DNA from: a virus
Strand: one strand, 5' to 3'
Virus record (IMG/VR): IMGVR_UViG_3300021961_000377
Span: 1-31,714 of that record
Length of the DNA: 31,714 bases
Shown: piece by piece, positions 1 to 8,029 of the stretch
How positions within the stretch are numbered: position 1 is the stretch's first letter
Layout of the letters: the number at the start of each line of letters is the position of its first letter
Notes under the pieces: model-generated
Database searches by the model: none
Seen by the model: the letters and a program-made list of their open reading frames with translations, nothing else
Told to the model about the DNA's origin: nothing
Made by a program: the position numbers and the translations under genes

Positions 1-203
1 ACGTATGGGGTTTCTCAAAACATTATCCAGATGTAGAATGGTCAAGTCCTATTGATGATTGTCTTTTGGTGGATCCTTTAGCAGAATTATATATATTAGG
101 AAGTGAGATTGATTATGTGAATGAACTTGGTGGTTCTTTTCTTAAGGTAAATAATCCATCATCTACTTCTAGCTGTGGGTGTGGTGAATCTTTCGGAGTG
201 TGA
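1..203 (+). CDS. A-type iron-sulfur cluster carrier (IscA/SufA/HesB-like), C-terminal part
   Basis: The reading frame is open from the left edge (first full codon at base 3) to a TGA at 201-203, leaving about 66 residues. The end carries the family signature: NPSST, then a C-G-C-G-E-S-F run, as in A-type Fe-S scaffold proteins, where the two C-terminal cysteines bind the cluster together with an upstream cysteine that lies outside the window. Such proteins deliver Fe-S clusters to client enzymes in the cytoplasm. The stop lies 1 nt before the proposed GTG start of uvsY, so the two are probably cotranslated. Truncated by the window, not by mutation. Family call fairly sure; client unknown. Confidence 0.75.
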   Translation, partial: VWGFSKHYPDVEWSSPIDDCLLVDPLAELYILGSEIDYVNELGGSFLKVNNPSSTSSCGCGESFGV

Positions 204-204
204 T

Positions 205-642
205 GTGAAGATTGAAGAAATTATATCTATGTGGCAAGGTGATGCCAAGATTGACGAGACGGAATTATCTCGTGAAAGTCTGAATATACCAATTCTACAC
301 GGTAAATATTTAAAACATTTTTCTGATGAGAGACTGAAACTTCGTGCTCTCAAAATGAAACATAAAATACTACAGCAAAGACTTATGGACTATTATAGAG
401 GTGATCTGAATAATCCAGAAGATCTTGCTGAATTGGGTCGTGAGCCATATCCATTTAAGAGACTCAAACAAGAAGTTTCTTATTATGTGGATACAGATAA
501 GGAGATGATCCAACTTAATACGAAAATTGCATATCAGCAAGAGGTTGTTGATGTGTTAGAAGAAATACTTAAATCAGTAAATACCAGAAACTTTTTGATT
601 AAAAATAGCATCGATTTTTTGAAATTTACGGGTGGTCAGTGA
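205..642 (+). CDS. uvsY: UvsY-like recombination mediator
   Basis: About 145 residues, close to T4 UvsY (137). In T4, UvsY loads the UvsX recombinase onto gp32-coated single-stranded DNA. The arrangement resembles T4 UvsY: a short N-terminal segment (KIEEIISMWQGDAKID), a basic helical centre (KHKILQQRLMDYYRGD), a motif ending in DTDKEM, and a helical C-terminus ending in a FLIKN-type segment. I chose the GTG at 205 because GGAG at 195-198 sits 6 nt upstream; a GTG at 175 in the same frame would add ten residues but lacks a Shine-Dalgarno sequence and overlaps the Fe-S gene more. Followed by uvsW, as in T4. Confidence 0.8.
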   Translation: MKIEEIISMWQGDAKIDETELSRESLNIPILHGKYLKHFSDERLKLRALKMKHKILQQRLMDYYRGDLNNPEDLAELGREPYPFKRLKQEVSYYVDTDKEMIQLNTKIAYQQEVVDVLEEILKSVNTRNFLIKNSIDFLKFTGGQ

Positions 643-678
643 TGCTTTATATTATGGATAAAATAACAATGAGAACAA

Positions 679-2184
679 ATGTCCAAAGCAGCATGGAGCA
701 CTTCGAATTTATTATTAGAACAGAATGATATACGTGGGAATACCTTGATTATTTCGAAGGCAAATGAAGTATATATGAAAGTGGATGCAGAACCTGTGAT
801 TCGTCAGGAACTGTCTGATTACTTTACGTTTACTGTACCAGGTGCAAAGTTTATGCCTGCATATCGTAATCGTATGTGGGATGGTAAGATGCGTCTCTAT
901 AACGCGATGACTAAGGAATTATACCTCGGTTTATTGCCGTATGTACAACATTTTGCCAACGAACGTGAATATGAAGTGGAGGTTGAAAATGATATTGATT
1001 TGCAGGAATCATTTTCACTGGAAGAGGCAAATGAATTTATTGGGACATTGCAAACTAAATTTACTCCTCGCGATTATCAAACGGAGTCTTTTGCTCATTG
1101 TGTTAGGAATCATAGGAGTTTACTTGTTTCACCTACAGCTTCGGGTAAGTCTTTTATTATATGGCTTTTAACTCAGTGGTATGGTGATAGCAAAACACTT
1201 CTGATTGTTCCTACAACATCTCTCGTACATCAAATGAGATCGGATTTTATTGAATATGGTTCAAATGAGGATGATATTCATATTATCATGAGCGGTCAGG
1301 AAAAGATGACAGATGCTCGTATTGTAGTCTCAACCTGGCAATCCATTTATAAACTGCGTAAGGATTGGTTTGCACAATATGATTTAGTAATTGGAGACGA
1401 ATGTCATTTATTTAAGGCAAAGTCTCTCACATCAATTATGACAAAATTAATTGATTGTAAGTACCGATTTGGATTTACTGGTACCTTGGATGGCACACAA
1501 ACTCATAAACTGGTTTTGGAAGGTTTATTTGGTAAGGTAAAACAGTTTGTAAAAACGAGAGAACTGATTGATCAAAATCATCTTGCTAAGTTTAAGATCA
1601 AAGCCTTGGTGCTAAAATATACTGATGAGGAAAAGAAACTTGTCAGTAAAATGAACTATCAGGACGAGATAGATTTTATCGTTACCAATCCACGAAGAAA
1701 TAAATTTATTAAAAATCTAACATTATCACTGAATGGAAATACACTTTTACTCTTTCAATATGTTGACAAACACGGCAGAGTATTGTATAATAATATATCC
1801 AAATCGGTAAATAGTAATAGAAAGGTATTCTTTGTTTATGGTGGGACAGATGCAGAGACCAGGGAGCAGATCCGTGCTATTACCGAGACGGAAAAAGATG
1901 CAATCATTATTGCTTCCTATGGTACGTTTAGCACTGGGATTAATATTCGCAACCTTCATAACATTATTTTTGCTTCTCCCACTAAGTCTCGTATTCGTAA
2001 TCTTCAGTCTATTGGCAGAGGGTTGCGAAAAGGCGAGTCAAAAGATAAGGCAATTTTGTTCGACATTGCTGACGACATCAGACATAAAAAGAAAGTAAAT
2101 TATACACTTAATCATTTTGCTGAACGAATTAAAATATATAACGACGAGGAATTCGAATATAAAATCTATAATATTAATTTATAG
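679..2184 (+). CDS. uvsW: UvsW-like DNA/RNA helicase, superfamily 2
   Basis: 501 residues, nearly the length of T4 UvsW (503). UvsW unwinds R-loops and branched recombination intermediates and helps switch T4 from origin-dependent to recombination-dependent replication. Visible helicase motifs: Q-like motif with RDYQ near 131-134, Walker A SPTASGKS at 151-158, DECH box at 240-243, FTGTLDG at 266-272, and a motif VI of the form QSIGRGLRKGE near 445. The N-terminal ~110 residues correspond to the small DNA-binding domain of UvsW. The ATG at 679 has only a weak purine-rich sequence before it (AATGAGAACAA). Very likely correct. Confidence 0.92.
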   Translation: MSKAAWSTSNLLLEQNDIRGNTLIISKANEVYMKVDAEPVIRQELSDYFTFTVPGAKFMPAYRNRMWDGKMRLYNAMTKELYLGLLPYVQHFANEREYEVEVENDIDLQESFSLEEANEFIGTLQTKFTPRDYQTESFAHCVRNHRSLLVSPTASGKSFIIWLLTQWYGDSKTLLIVPTTSLVHQMRSDFIEYGSNEDDIHIIMSGQEKMTDARIVVSTWQSIYKLRKDWFAQYDLVIGDECHLFKAKSLTSIMTKLIDCKYRFGFTGTLDGTQTHKLVLEGLFGKVKQFVKTRELIDQNHLAKFKIKALVLKYTDEEKKLVSKMNYQDEIDFIVTNPRRNKFIKNLTLSLNGNTLLLFQYVDKHGRVLYNNISKSVNSNRKVFFVYGGTDAETREQIRAITETEKDAIIIASYGTFSTGINIRNLHNIIFASPTKSRIRNLQSIGRGLRKGESKDKAILFDIADDIRHKKKVNYTLNHFAERIKIYNDEEFEYKIYNINL

Positions 2185-2199
2185 AGAAAGGGTTTACTT

Positions 2200-2580
2200 A
2201 TGAAGGCAAACGTGTTATATTTTAAGTTAGTTACAGGAGAACATATCATCTCTATTATTGATAGTATGGATCAAGAATATATTTTATTGCACAAACCTTT
2301 GCAATTATTTTTGCAAAATACCATGGGCGGTGCATCAGTAAGAGTGGCAAAATGGATTCCATTTACAGATGAAAATGACTTTCCTCTACAAGTTCGCCAT
2401 GTTCTCATGAAGGCAAAACCTACAAAAGATATAATAGATTATTATTTTAACGCTTTGGATAGGTTAAATGAAATCATAAATACCAAAGAGGAAACACAGG
2501 ATTTTTTAGAAAAAGATGAAGAGGAAATAACTCTGGCTATGTTTGAAAAGTTTTCTAATACTAGTATAGTGGTGCACTAA
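2200..2580 (+). CDS. Conserved-looking hypothetical protein, possible small beta-barrel
   Basis: 126 residues, not recognised with certainty. The first ~60 residues read as alternating beta strands (VLYFKLVTGEHIISIID, then a second hydrophobic strand YILLHKPLQLFLQ), which could suit an Sm-like or other small barrel; this is inference from pattern only. The second half is acidic and helical, ending FSNTSIVVH. AGAAAGG at 2184-2190 precedes the ATG. It sits between uvsW and the late sigma factor, with its stop overlapping the next ATG (TAATGG), so it is cotranslated with gp55. No catalytic motif seen. Confidence 0.7.
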   Translation: MKANVLYFKLVTGEHIISIIDSMDQEYILLHKPLQLFLQNTMGGASVRVAKWIPFTDENDFPLQVRHVLMKAKPTKDIIDYYFNALDRLNEIINTKEETQDFLEKDEEEITLAMFEKFSNTSIVVH

Positions 2581-3149
2581 TGGTTAAAACAAAAAAAACA
2601 AAACAGCACTATGTAAATAATAAGGAATTTCTTGCGGCTATGATTGATTACCGTGAGAAAGTTGAAATTGCTAAGAGCGAGGGAAAGGAACGACCTCTCG
2701 TATCACCATATATCGGTGAATGCCTTATGAAGATTGCAGTGAATTTATCACACAAGCCAAATTTTATTAACTACACTTTCAAGGAAGAAATGATTTCGGA
2801 CGGTATTGAAAACTGTCTGCAATATATTGATAATTTTAATCCTGAAAAATCACAGAATCCATTTGCATATTTTACTCAGATTATTTACTATGCATTCCTT
2901 CGTCGTATTCAAAAGGAAAAGAAACATCTCTATACAAGGTATAAGTTAATGGGTGAGATGGAAGTGATGAACATGACAAGCGATAATCAAGCTCACGATT
3001 CATCTGATTATACACCAGCCGGTAAGGCAAATGAGTGGAGCCGTGAACATGTTAGTGTATTTATTGAAACTTTTGAAGAAACCAAGCGCCGGAAAAGGAA
3101 TAAGAATAAGAATGCAATGCCCATTGATGTTTTATTAAATGATGAGTAA
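2580..3149 (+). CDS. 55: Late-transcription sigma factor gp55
   Basis: 189 residues (T4 gp55 is 185). gp55 replaces the host sigma on RNA polymerase and recognises the late -10 element TATAAATA; it also binds the sliding clamp. Similarity to T4 is clear in YVNNKEFL near the N-terminus, EEMISDGIENC, the segment FNPEKSQNPFAYFTQIIYYAF (sigma region 2-like) and RRIQKEKKH. The C-terminus ends MPIDVLLNDE, a hydrophobic tail in the position of the T4 clamp-binding tail (SLDFLYE). Start overlaps the stop of the preceding gene. A fitting late promoter (TATAAATA) occurs at 15698. Confidence 0.9.
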   Translation: MVKTKKTKQHYVNNKEFLAAMIDYREKVEIAKSEGKERPLVSPYIGECLMKIAVNLSHKPNFINYTFKEEMISDGIENCLQYIDNFNPEKSQNPFAYFTQIIYYAFLRRIQKEKKHLYTRYKLMGEMEVMNMTSDNQAHDSSDYTPAGKANEWSREHVSVFIETFEETKRRKRNKNKNAMPIDVLLNDE

Positions 3150-3152
3150 TTA

Positions 3153-4223
3153 ATGAAGGCGGCCATAATTACAGATACACACTTTGGTGTAAGAAACGAC
3201 AGTCAAACCTTTCTCAATTTTTTTGATAAGTTTTATAGTAATGTCTTCTTTCCGTATCTTATTGATAATAATATCACTACTATATTTCATCTTGGCGATA
3301 TTGTGGATAGAAGGAAGTTCATTAACTATGTAACTCTACGAGAGTTCAAGAGAATTTTCGTTCAGCCATGCATTGATAATAACATCAAACTCAATGTTAT
3401 TGTCGGTAATCATGATATTCCATATCGTAATACCAACGAGGTCAATGCACTAAATGAACTGTTCGGTGATGAGTATGATCTGATTGATATTTTTTCTGAT
3501 GTAAAAGATGTAGAGTTCGGTGGTTGTGGTATTACCATGTTACCATGGATTAATAATGAAAATTATGCCGAATCCATGCAGTTCATTAAAAATACAAAAT
3601 CACAGGTTCTCTTCGGTCATCTTGAAATTCGTGGTTTTGAAATGTATCGTGGTATGAAAAATCCACATGGTATGGAAGCAGCTCTATTTGATAAATTTGA
3701 TCTTGTCTGTTCTGGGCATTTTCATCACAAGTCACAGGGCGGCAATATCCACTATCTAGGCAATCCATATGAGATGACCTGGAATGATTATAATGATCAG
3801 CGTGGATTTCATATTTTTGATTCTGAGAAAAGAGAGTTGACTTTTATTCAAAATCCGTATAGAATATTCCATAAGATTTGGTATGATGATACCGAAATGA
3901 AACTTGAGGAATTTATTGCCAGTTTTGATTTTGACTCTTATAAAGATACTTATGTAAAAGTAATTGTTCAGAATAAAACAAATCCATATTGGTTCGATAT
4001 TGTGATGGATCATTTGTATAAGGCAAATCCAGCAAATATCTCTATTGTTGATGATCATAAAAATCTTGATCAGCAATCGGAGGAGGAGATTATTTCTGAA
4101 GCCGAGGATACACTGACAACCCTACACAATTTTGTAAATCAGATGGATACCAATGTCGACAAGGCACTGCTAAATCAACTGTTTGCTAATTTATATACAG
4201 AAGCGCAGAGCATGGAGCTTTAA
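3153..4223 (+). CDS. 47: Recombination endonuclease subunit gp47 (Mre11-like)
   Basis: 356 residues (T4 gp47: 339). With gp46 it forms the Mre11-Rad50-type complex that resects DNA ends and degrades host DNA. Calcineurin-like phosphoesterase motifs are all present: D8-x-H10 (TDTHFG), GDIVDR at 48-53, GNHD at 85-88, GHLEIRG in the middle, and SGHFHHKS. These residues bind two catalytic metal ions. The gene starts 4 nt after gp55 and runs directly into gp46, whose start lies 1 nt past its stop. The C-terminal ~100 residues are helical and probably contact gp46. Confidence 0.93.
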   Translation: MKAAIITDTHFGVRNDSQTFLNFFDKFYSNVFFPYLIDNNITTIFHLGDIVDRRKFINYVTLREFKRIFVQPCIDNNIKLNVIVGNHDIPYRNTNEVNALNELFGDEYDLIDIFSDVKDVEFGGCGITMLPWINNENYAESMQFIKNTKSQVLFGHLEIRGFEMYRGMKNPHGMEAALFDKFDLVCSGHFHHKSQGGNIHYLGNPYEMTWNDYNDQRGFHIFDSEKRELTFIQNPYRIFHKIWYDDTEMKLEEFIASFDFDSYKDTYVKVIVQNKTNPYWFDIVMDHLYKANPANISIVDDHKNLDQQSEEEIISEAEDTLTTLHNFVNQMDTNVDKALLNQLFANLYTEAQSMEL

Positions 4224-4224
4224 T

Positions 4225-5940
4225 TTGATATATTTTCATAATGTTCGGTGGCAAAACTTTTTGTCTACCGGAAATGTTTGGACAGATGTTCAACTTGATC
4301 GAAGTCCAAATACCTTGGTTATAGGTGAAAATGGTGCGGGCAAATCCACAGTGCTAGATGCTCTGTGTTTTTCGCTGTTTGGTAAACCGTTTCGTAAAAT
4401 CAATAAACCTCAGCTTGTCAATTCTGTAAATCAAAAAGACACTCTTGTAGAGGTCGAGTTTTCTATTGGTAGTTCACGGTATAAAATTATCCGTGGTATG
4501 AAACCTAATGTATTTGAAATCTATAAAGACGATCATCTGATTAATCAGACAGCATCTGTTCGCGATTACCAACAACAGCTTGAACAGAATATCCTCAAGC
4601 TTAATTTTAATTCGTTCACGCAGATCGTAATTCTTGGTTCGTCAACCTTCGTTCCATTTATGCAGTTACCAGCACAGCAGCGCCGAGAAATCATTGAGGA
4701 TCTACTTGATATTAAGATCTTTACTGCAATGAATGTCTTGCTTAAGGAACGGTTACAGAATAATAAAGAGAATATTAAAGAGATCAAGAATAAAGCTGAT
4801 GTCGAGCAGGAAAAGCTTGATGTTCATCAGAATTATGTTGACGAGATTCGGTCAAAGAACAAAGAGAGAATAGAAAATCTTAAAGCTGAAATCTTAAAGT
4901 GTGAGAGTACCATTGGTGTTCTTACTCTAGATATTGATACAAATAATAAAAAGGTTGCTGAACTTCAGGGGAGCGTAAGTGACGAGGATTCGGTTCACAA
5001 GAAACTCAATCAAATTTTGAATATTGAATCCAAGCTTGAGGATAAGACTAAGAAACATAAGAGAGAAATTAAATTTTATCAAGATAATGATCACTGTCCT
5101 ACATGTGATCAGGATATTGATGACGCCATTAAATCAAGCAAGATTCACGAGAGTCAGACAAAGGTGGATCAGATTACAGACGCTCTCAATAAATTACAAA
5201 AAGAGTTGGAAAAAGAAAATCAGCGGCTTCTAGATATCTCAGAAATCAATAATGAAATCAAAGAATATCTTGAAAAGATTTCTGATGGTAATAACCAAAT
5301 TTCGTCTCTAAATAAGTATATCGCTCAACTTCGTACCAATATTGATTCTGAGGTTTCTGATACCGGTGACCTTAAGGAAGAAAATAAGAAGATAAATGAG
5401 CTGAAAAAGTTATTGAAAAAATTAGAGGAAAAAAGGGAGGAATATATCAACGAGAAAGAATTGCTTGATGTGGCTGCTGAACTCTTGAAGGATAAGGGAA
5501 TCAAGACTCAAATTGTTCGGCAGTATGTTCCGGTGATGAATAAGCTCGTAAATAAATATCTGGCGGCAATGGAGTTCTTCGTAAGTTTTGAACTTGACGA
5601 AAACTTTGAAGAGATTATTAAATCCAGGCATAGAGACTCATTTAGTTATGCATCATTCAGTGAAGGTGAAAAAATGAGAATTGACCTATCTCTACTATTG
5701 ACCTGGCGTTCCATTGCAAAGATGAAAAACTCTACCAATACCAATCTATTGATTCTTGATGAAGTCTTTGATGCTTCATTAGATTCTAATGGTTGTGATG
5801 AGTTCCTAAAACTGCTCGATGAACTAGGTAAAGATACTAATGTGTTCGTGATCTCCCACAAGGGGGATGTGCTACAAGATAAGTTCCGTTCTGTAATTAA
5901 ATTTGAAAAACATAAAAATTTCTCGAGGATGGCAGCATGA
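4225..5940 (+). CDS. 46: Recombination endonuclease subunit gp46 (Rad50-like ATPase)
   Basis: 571 residues from a TTG start (T4 gp46: 560). ABC-type SMC-like ATPase partner of gp47. Walker A GENGAGKST at about 34-42, a long coiled coil interrupted by a zinc hook CPTC near 291-294, the signature FSEGEK near 478-482 and Walker B LLILDE near 508-513 followed by a D-loop (FDASLD). I chose TTG at 4225 because GGAG at 4214-4217 lies 7 nt upstream and the resulting start (MIYFHNVRWQNFLSTG) aligns with the T4 N-terminus; an upstream TTG at 4183 would overlap gp47 and adds unrelated residues. Confidence 0.93.
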   Translation: MIYFHNVRWQNFLSTGNVWTDVQLDRSPNTLVIGENGAGKSTVLDALCFSLFGKPFRKINKPQLVNSVNQKDTLVEVEFSIGSSRYKIIRGMKPNVFEIYKDDHLINQTASVRDYQQQLEQNILKLNFNSFTQIVILGSSTFVPFMQLPAQQRREIIEDLLDIKIFTAMNVLLKERLQNNKENIKEIKNKADVEQEKLDVHQNYVDEIRSKNKERIENLKAEILKCESTIGVLTLDIDTNNKKVAELQGSVSDEDSVHKKLNQILNIESKLEDKTKKHKREIKFYQDNDHCPTCDQDIDDAIKSSKIHESQTKVDQITDALNKLQKELEKENQRLLDISEINNEIKEYLEKISDGNNQISSLNKYIAQLRTNIDSEVSDTGDLKEENKKINELKKLLKKLEEKREEYINEKELLDVAAELLKDKGIKTQIVRQYVPVMNKLVNKYLAAMEFFVSFELDENFEEIIKSRHRDSFSYASFSEGEKMRIDLSLLLTWRSIAKMKNSTNTNLLILDEVFDASLDSNGCDEFLKLLDELGKDTNVFVISHKGDVLQDKFRSVIKFEKHKNFSRMAA

Positions 5941-6380
5941 TTTTCCGTGAAGTAACAGAGGATAGAAGTTATATAGTTGATGATGATCCAGTTCGACCAG
6001 AGTTAAGTTATGCATTTAGGACAGGATTTAATCGGCAAATGTTCGTGATTGAAAATGAATTCACTGGTGATCCATCAGCGGCAATTTGTGTAGCGTATAC
6101 AGATAAAATTCCCAAAACTGTTGATGATCTCGAGTTTGTTGACTTTATGGATCCGGCTCGTGTCGCTGTTTTTTATACTGTATGGTCTTATGAAAAAGGC
6201 GCTGGTCGTAAGATCGTATTTGAAGCGGTAAAATGGATTAAAGAAAATAAGCCTGAGATCATGCGATTTGTTACGTTAAGTCCAAAGACTGAAATGGCTC
6301 GACGATTTCATCATTCAAATGGTGCTATTACACTGAGTGAAAACGAAGTAACTGATAATTATGAATATAGGAATGTATGA
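5937..6380 (+). CDS. GNAT-like acetyltransferase (putative)
   Basis: 147 residues. The centre carries GAGRKIVFEAVKWIKENKP followed by RFVTLSPKTEMARRFHHSNGA, which looks like the acetyl-CoA-binding helix and the later beta-alpha part of GNAT proteins, where the field before the last strand typically reads A-x-x-x-Y/F-x-x-x-G. The usual R/Q-x-x-G-x-G/A loop is only approximate (EKGAGRK). Substrate unknown. Its start overlaps the gp46 stop (ATGA) and its stop overlaps the peptide deformylase start, so it is part of the same translational block. Family assignment is an inference from pattern. Confidence 0.55.
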   Translation: MIFREVTEDRSYIVDDDPVRPELSYAFRTGFNRQMFVIENEFTGDPSAAICVAYTDKIPKTVDDLEFVDFMDPARVAVFYTVWSYEKGAGRKIVFEAVKWIKENKPEIMRFVTLSPKTEMARRFHHSNGAITLSENEVTDNYEYRNV

Positions 6381-6913
6381 TGGCTGTTTATGTGTTAGTT
6401 GATACAAACGAATCGATTCTCAAGAAATCAACTGAAGCTTTTGATTTTAAAAATCCTCAAATTGATCCGAAGCAGTTAGCAGAACAACTTGCTGAGACCA
6501 TGATTCTTAATAATGGAATAGGCCTCGCTGCTCCACAAGTTGGAATACCACTATCGGTATTTGTAGTCGGCGATCCAACGAATAAGGAATCTACCATCGC
6601 GATGTTCAATCCAAAAATTGTTGACACTTTCGGTGAGATGGTATACTATGATGAAGGTTGCTTAAGTTATCCAGGTCTGTATATTAAGATCAAGAGACCC
6701 GCAGGAGTAAAAATTCGATTTACAGATATGTATGGCGAAGTTGCTACGCTAAAATATAGTGGAATGACTGCAAGAGCGATTCAACATGAATATGATCACT
6801 TAGAAGGTATATTATATACTAAACGAGCTAATAGGTATAATCTTGATAAAGCTCGCAAATCTTACAAAATGATGATACGACGCAGAAAGAAGGCAGCAAA
6901 AAATGAGCAGTAA
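6380..6913 (+). CDS. def: Peptide deformylase
   Basis: 177 residues. Removes the formyl group from the N-terminal methionine of new proteins. All three catalytic motifs are intact (numbering from the ATG at 6377): GIGLAAPQVG at 47-56, EGCLSYPG at 93-100 with the metal-binding Cys95, and QHEYDH at 136-141 with the HExxH metal ligands H137 and H141 and catalytic E138. Two tandem ATGs exist at 6377 and 6380; AGGA at 6369-6372 is 4 and 7 nt away, favouring 6380. Phage deformylases are known in T4-like cyanophages. The C-terminus is strongly basic (RRRKKAAKNEQ). Confidence 0.93.
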   Translation: MAVYVLVDTNESILKKSTEAFDFKNPQIDPKQLAEQLAETMILNNGIGLAAPQVGIPLSVFVVGDPTNKESTIAMFNPKIVDTFGEMVYYDEGCLSYPGLYIKIKRPAGVKIRFTDMYGEVATLKYSGMTARAIQHEYDHLEGILYTKRANRYNLDKARKSYKMMIRRRKKAAKNEQ

Positions 6914-7304
6914 TTGGGTTAAGGATATGAATGATATGCACACTAAGTATGGTGTGCACGAGTGGGTGAAGAACAATCCTGATAAGCTATCAGAATATCT
7001 TGAGTTTCGATTAAACTTCCTGCAAGAAGAACTCGATGAGACCAGAGCCGGTGCTATTCTAGAAAAAAATCCAGAAGAAGTAGTTGACGGTCTTATTGAT
7101 CTGTGTGTTGTGGCAATTGGTACCCTAGACGCTTTCGGAGTTGATGCCCATAAAGCATGGGATGAGGTTCTTAAGGCGAATATGGCAAAAGAGGTTGGAG
7201 TTAAGCCAGAGCGGCCGAATCCTCTTGGTCTGCCAGATCTCATCAAACCAGAGGGCTGGACCAATCCTTCTCATAAGGAAAATCATGGCATCATTCCTAA
7301 GTGA
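6903..7304 (+). CDS. MazG-like nucleotide pyrophosphohydrolase
   Basis: 133 residues. All-alpha NTP pyrophosphohydrolase fold: EELDET near residues 40-45 followed by EVVDGLIDL gives the E-x-x-E...E-x-x-D metal-binding pattern. These enzymes convert NTPs or dNTPs to monophosphates. The C-terminal stretch rich in Pro (KPERPNPLGLPDLIKPEGW) is typical of phage MazG-like proteins. Because a dCMP hydroxymethylase lies just downstream, a dCTP/dUTPase role like T4 gp56 (same superfamily) is possible: it would supply dCMP and keep unmodified dCTP out of DNA. That role is inference. Confidence 0.8.
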   Translation: MSSNWVKDMNDMHTKYGVHEWVKNNPDKLSEYLEFRLNFLQEELDETRAGAILEKNPEEVVDGLIDLCVVAIGTLDAFGVDAHKAWDEVLKANMAKEVGVKPERPNPLGLPDLIKPEGWTNPSHKENHGIIPK

Positions 7305-7348
7305 TTGATATTGTACTATATTTTTTTTGAAAAAAAGTTAAAAAAAGG

Positions 7349-7377
7349 TTTACATATTTAACGAATTGTGGTATTAT
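7349..7377 (+). promoter_or_regulatory. Early (host sigma70-type) promoter P1
   Basis: TTTACA at 7349-7354, 17-nt spacer, TATTAT at 7372-7377 with TGG just before the -10 (extended -10). It belongs to a family of at least six promoters here with the same layout, resembling T4 early promoters (GTTTAC -35). A TAAGTGATTGAT box lies 51 nt upstream of the -35. Drives the small-gene block starting at 7407. Confidence 0.8.
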
Positions 7378-7406
7378 GTATATATGATGATTGAGGAGAA
7401 AATATC

Positions 7407-7769
7407 ATGAAACGCACAGGAGCATATATTCGTACTGTAGACCTCCAGTCAGAAGATGACATGGAATGGCTTAAGTCTTTCCGCAAGGAAATGTCTGATC
7501 TTAACAAGTTCAACAAGAAACACGATCTATCACGCCAATATGTGCGCTGGCTGAAGCGGGTCGTTTATTCTCGCGTTAAGGTGTCTGCCAATGGGCGCCT
7601 TGGAAAGAATAATCCGAACGCAATCAAGTATCGCTCGAAGCATACTGGTAAGTCTTATCCTGGTTCGCATCAGCGTATCCTGTTAGGTGACGCACGTTAT
7701 GCGGACATCTACGTGCACACGGTCGTTGATTATCCCTACGGTCAAGTCGACACGACGAGTTACATGTAA
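7407..7769 (+). CDS. Hypothetical early protein, basic
   Basis: 120 residues, first gene behind promoter P1, with GAGGAG at 7392-7397 upstream. Very basic in the centre (KHDLSRQYVRWLKRVVYSR, then KYRSKHTGKSYPGSHQR), so nucleic-acid contact is plausible. The N-terminus (TVDLQSEDDMEWL) is acidic and helical. No family recognised. Its TAA overlaps the next ATG (TAATG), indicating translational coupling. Being in an early operon, it may act on host functions, but nothing in the sequence proves this. Confidence 0.7.
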   Translation: MKRTGAYIRTVDLQSEDDMEWLKSFRKEMSDLNKFNKKHDLSRQYVRWLKRVVYSRVKVSANGRLGKNNPNAIKYRSKHTGKSYPGSHQRILLGDARYADIYVHTVVDYPYGQVDTTSYM

Positions 7770-8029
7770 TGGCTAAAAAAACATACGTTTTTGATCTCGA
7801 GGTTCTTCGTATACTTGACAAGAAGCCTCTGAGTGAAGCTAAGACTCTCACCCTCGAGATCTTAGCGAAGTCAGAAACTGAAGCAGTTCGATTGAATCGC
7901 TTGGTTTATGACATTAACCGTGCTCCTACTTCAGCTGAAGTAGCGCGCATTATGTGGACCACTTATATGGCTGGCACCGGTTATCGCGTGCACGGATCAT
8001 CGTGGGACAAGCACTACAGGAGTGTCTGA
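7769..8029 (+). CDS. Hypothetical protein
   Basis: 86 residues, unrecognised. The N-terminus MAKKTYVFDLEVLRILDKKPLSEAK is followed by a helix rich in Glu/Ala and Arg, and a C-terminus with aromatic and Gly residues (MAGTGYRVHGSSWDKHY). Start overlaps the previous stop; its own TGA overlaps the ATG of the next gene (TGATGG). Part of the P1 early block. Confidence 0.65.
   Translation: MAKKTYVFDLEVLRILDKKPLSEAKTLTLEILAKSETEAVRLNRLVYDINRAPTSAEVARIMWTTYMAGTGYRVHGSSWDKHYRSV

Noticed and set aside
324-345. Second hammerhead-like core (CTGATGA ... GAAAC) inside uvsY
   Set aside because: Between CTGATGA and GAAA there are only six bases with no possible stem II, and no stem I or III partner; it is coding sequence.
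643-729. 28-codon frame between uvsY and uvsW
   Set aside because: Overlaps the start of uvsW in another frame, lacks a ribosome site and has no recognisable product.
6812-7264. 150-codon open frame on the minus strand
   Set aside because: Antisense to the deformylase and MazG-like genes, no ribosome site and low-complexity Ser-rich product; a shadow frame.
7305-7345. Terminator in the T/A-rich stretch before promoter P1
   Set aside because: TTTTTTTTGAAAAAAAG can pair but has no G+C stem, so it may as well be an AT-rich upstream element of the promoter.
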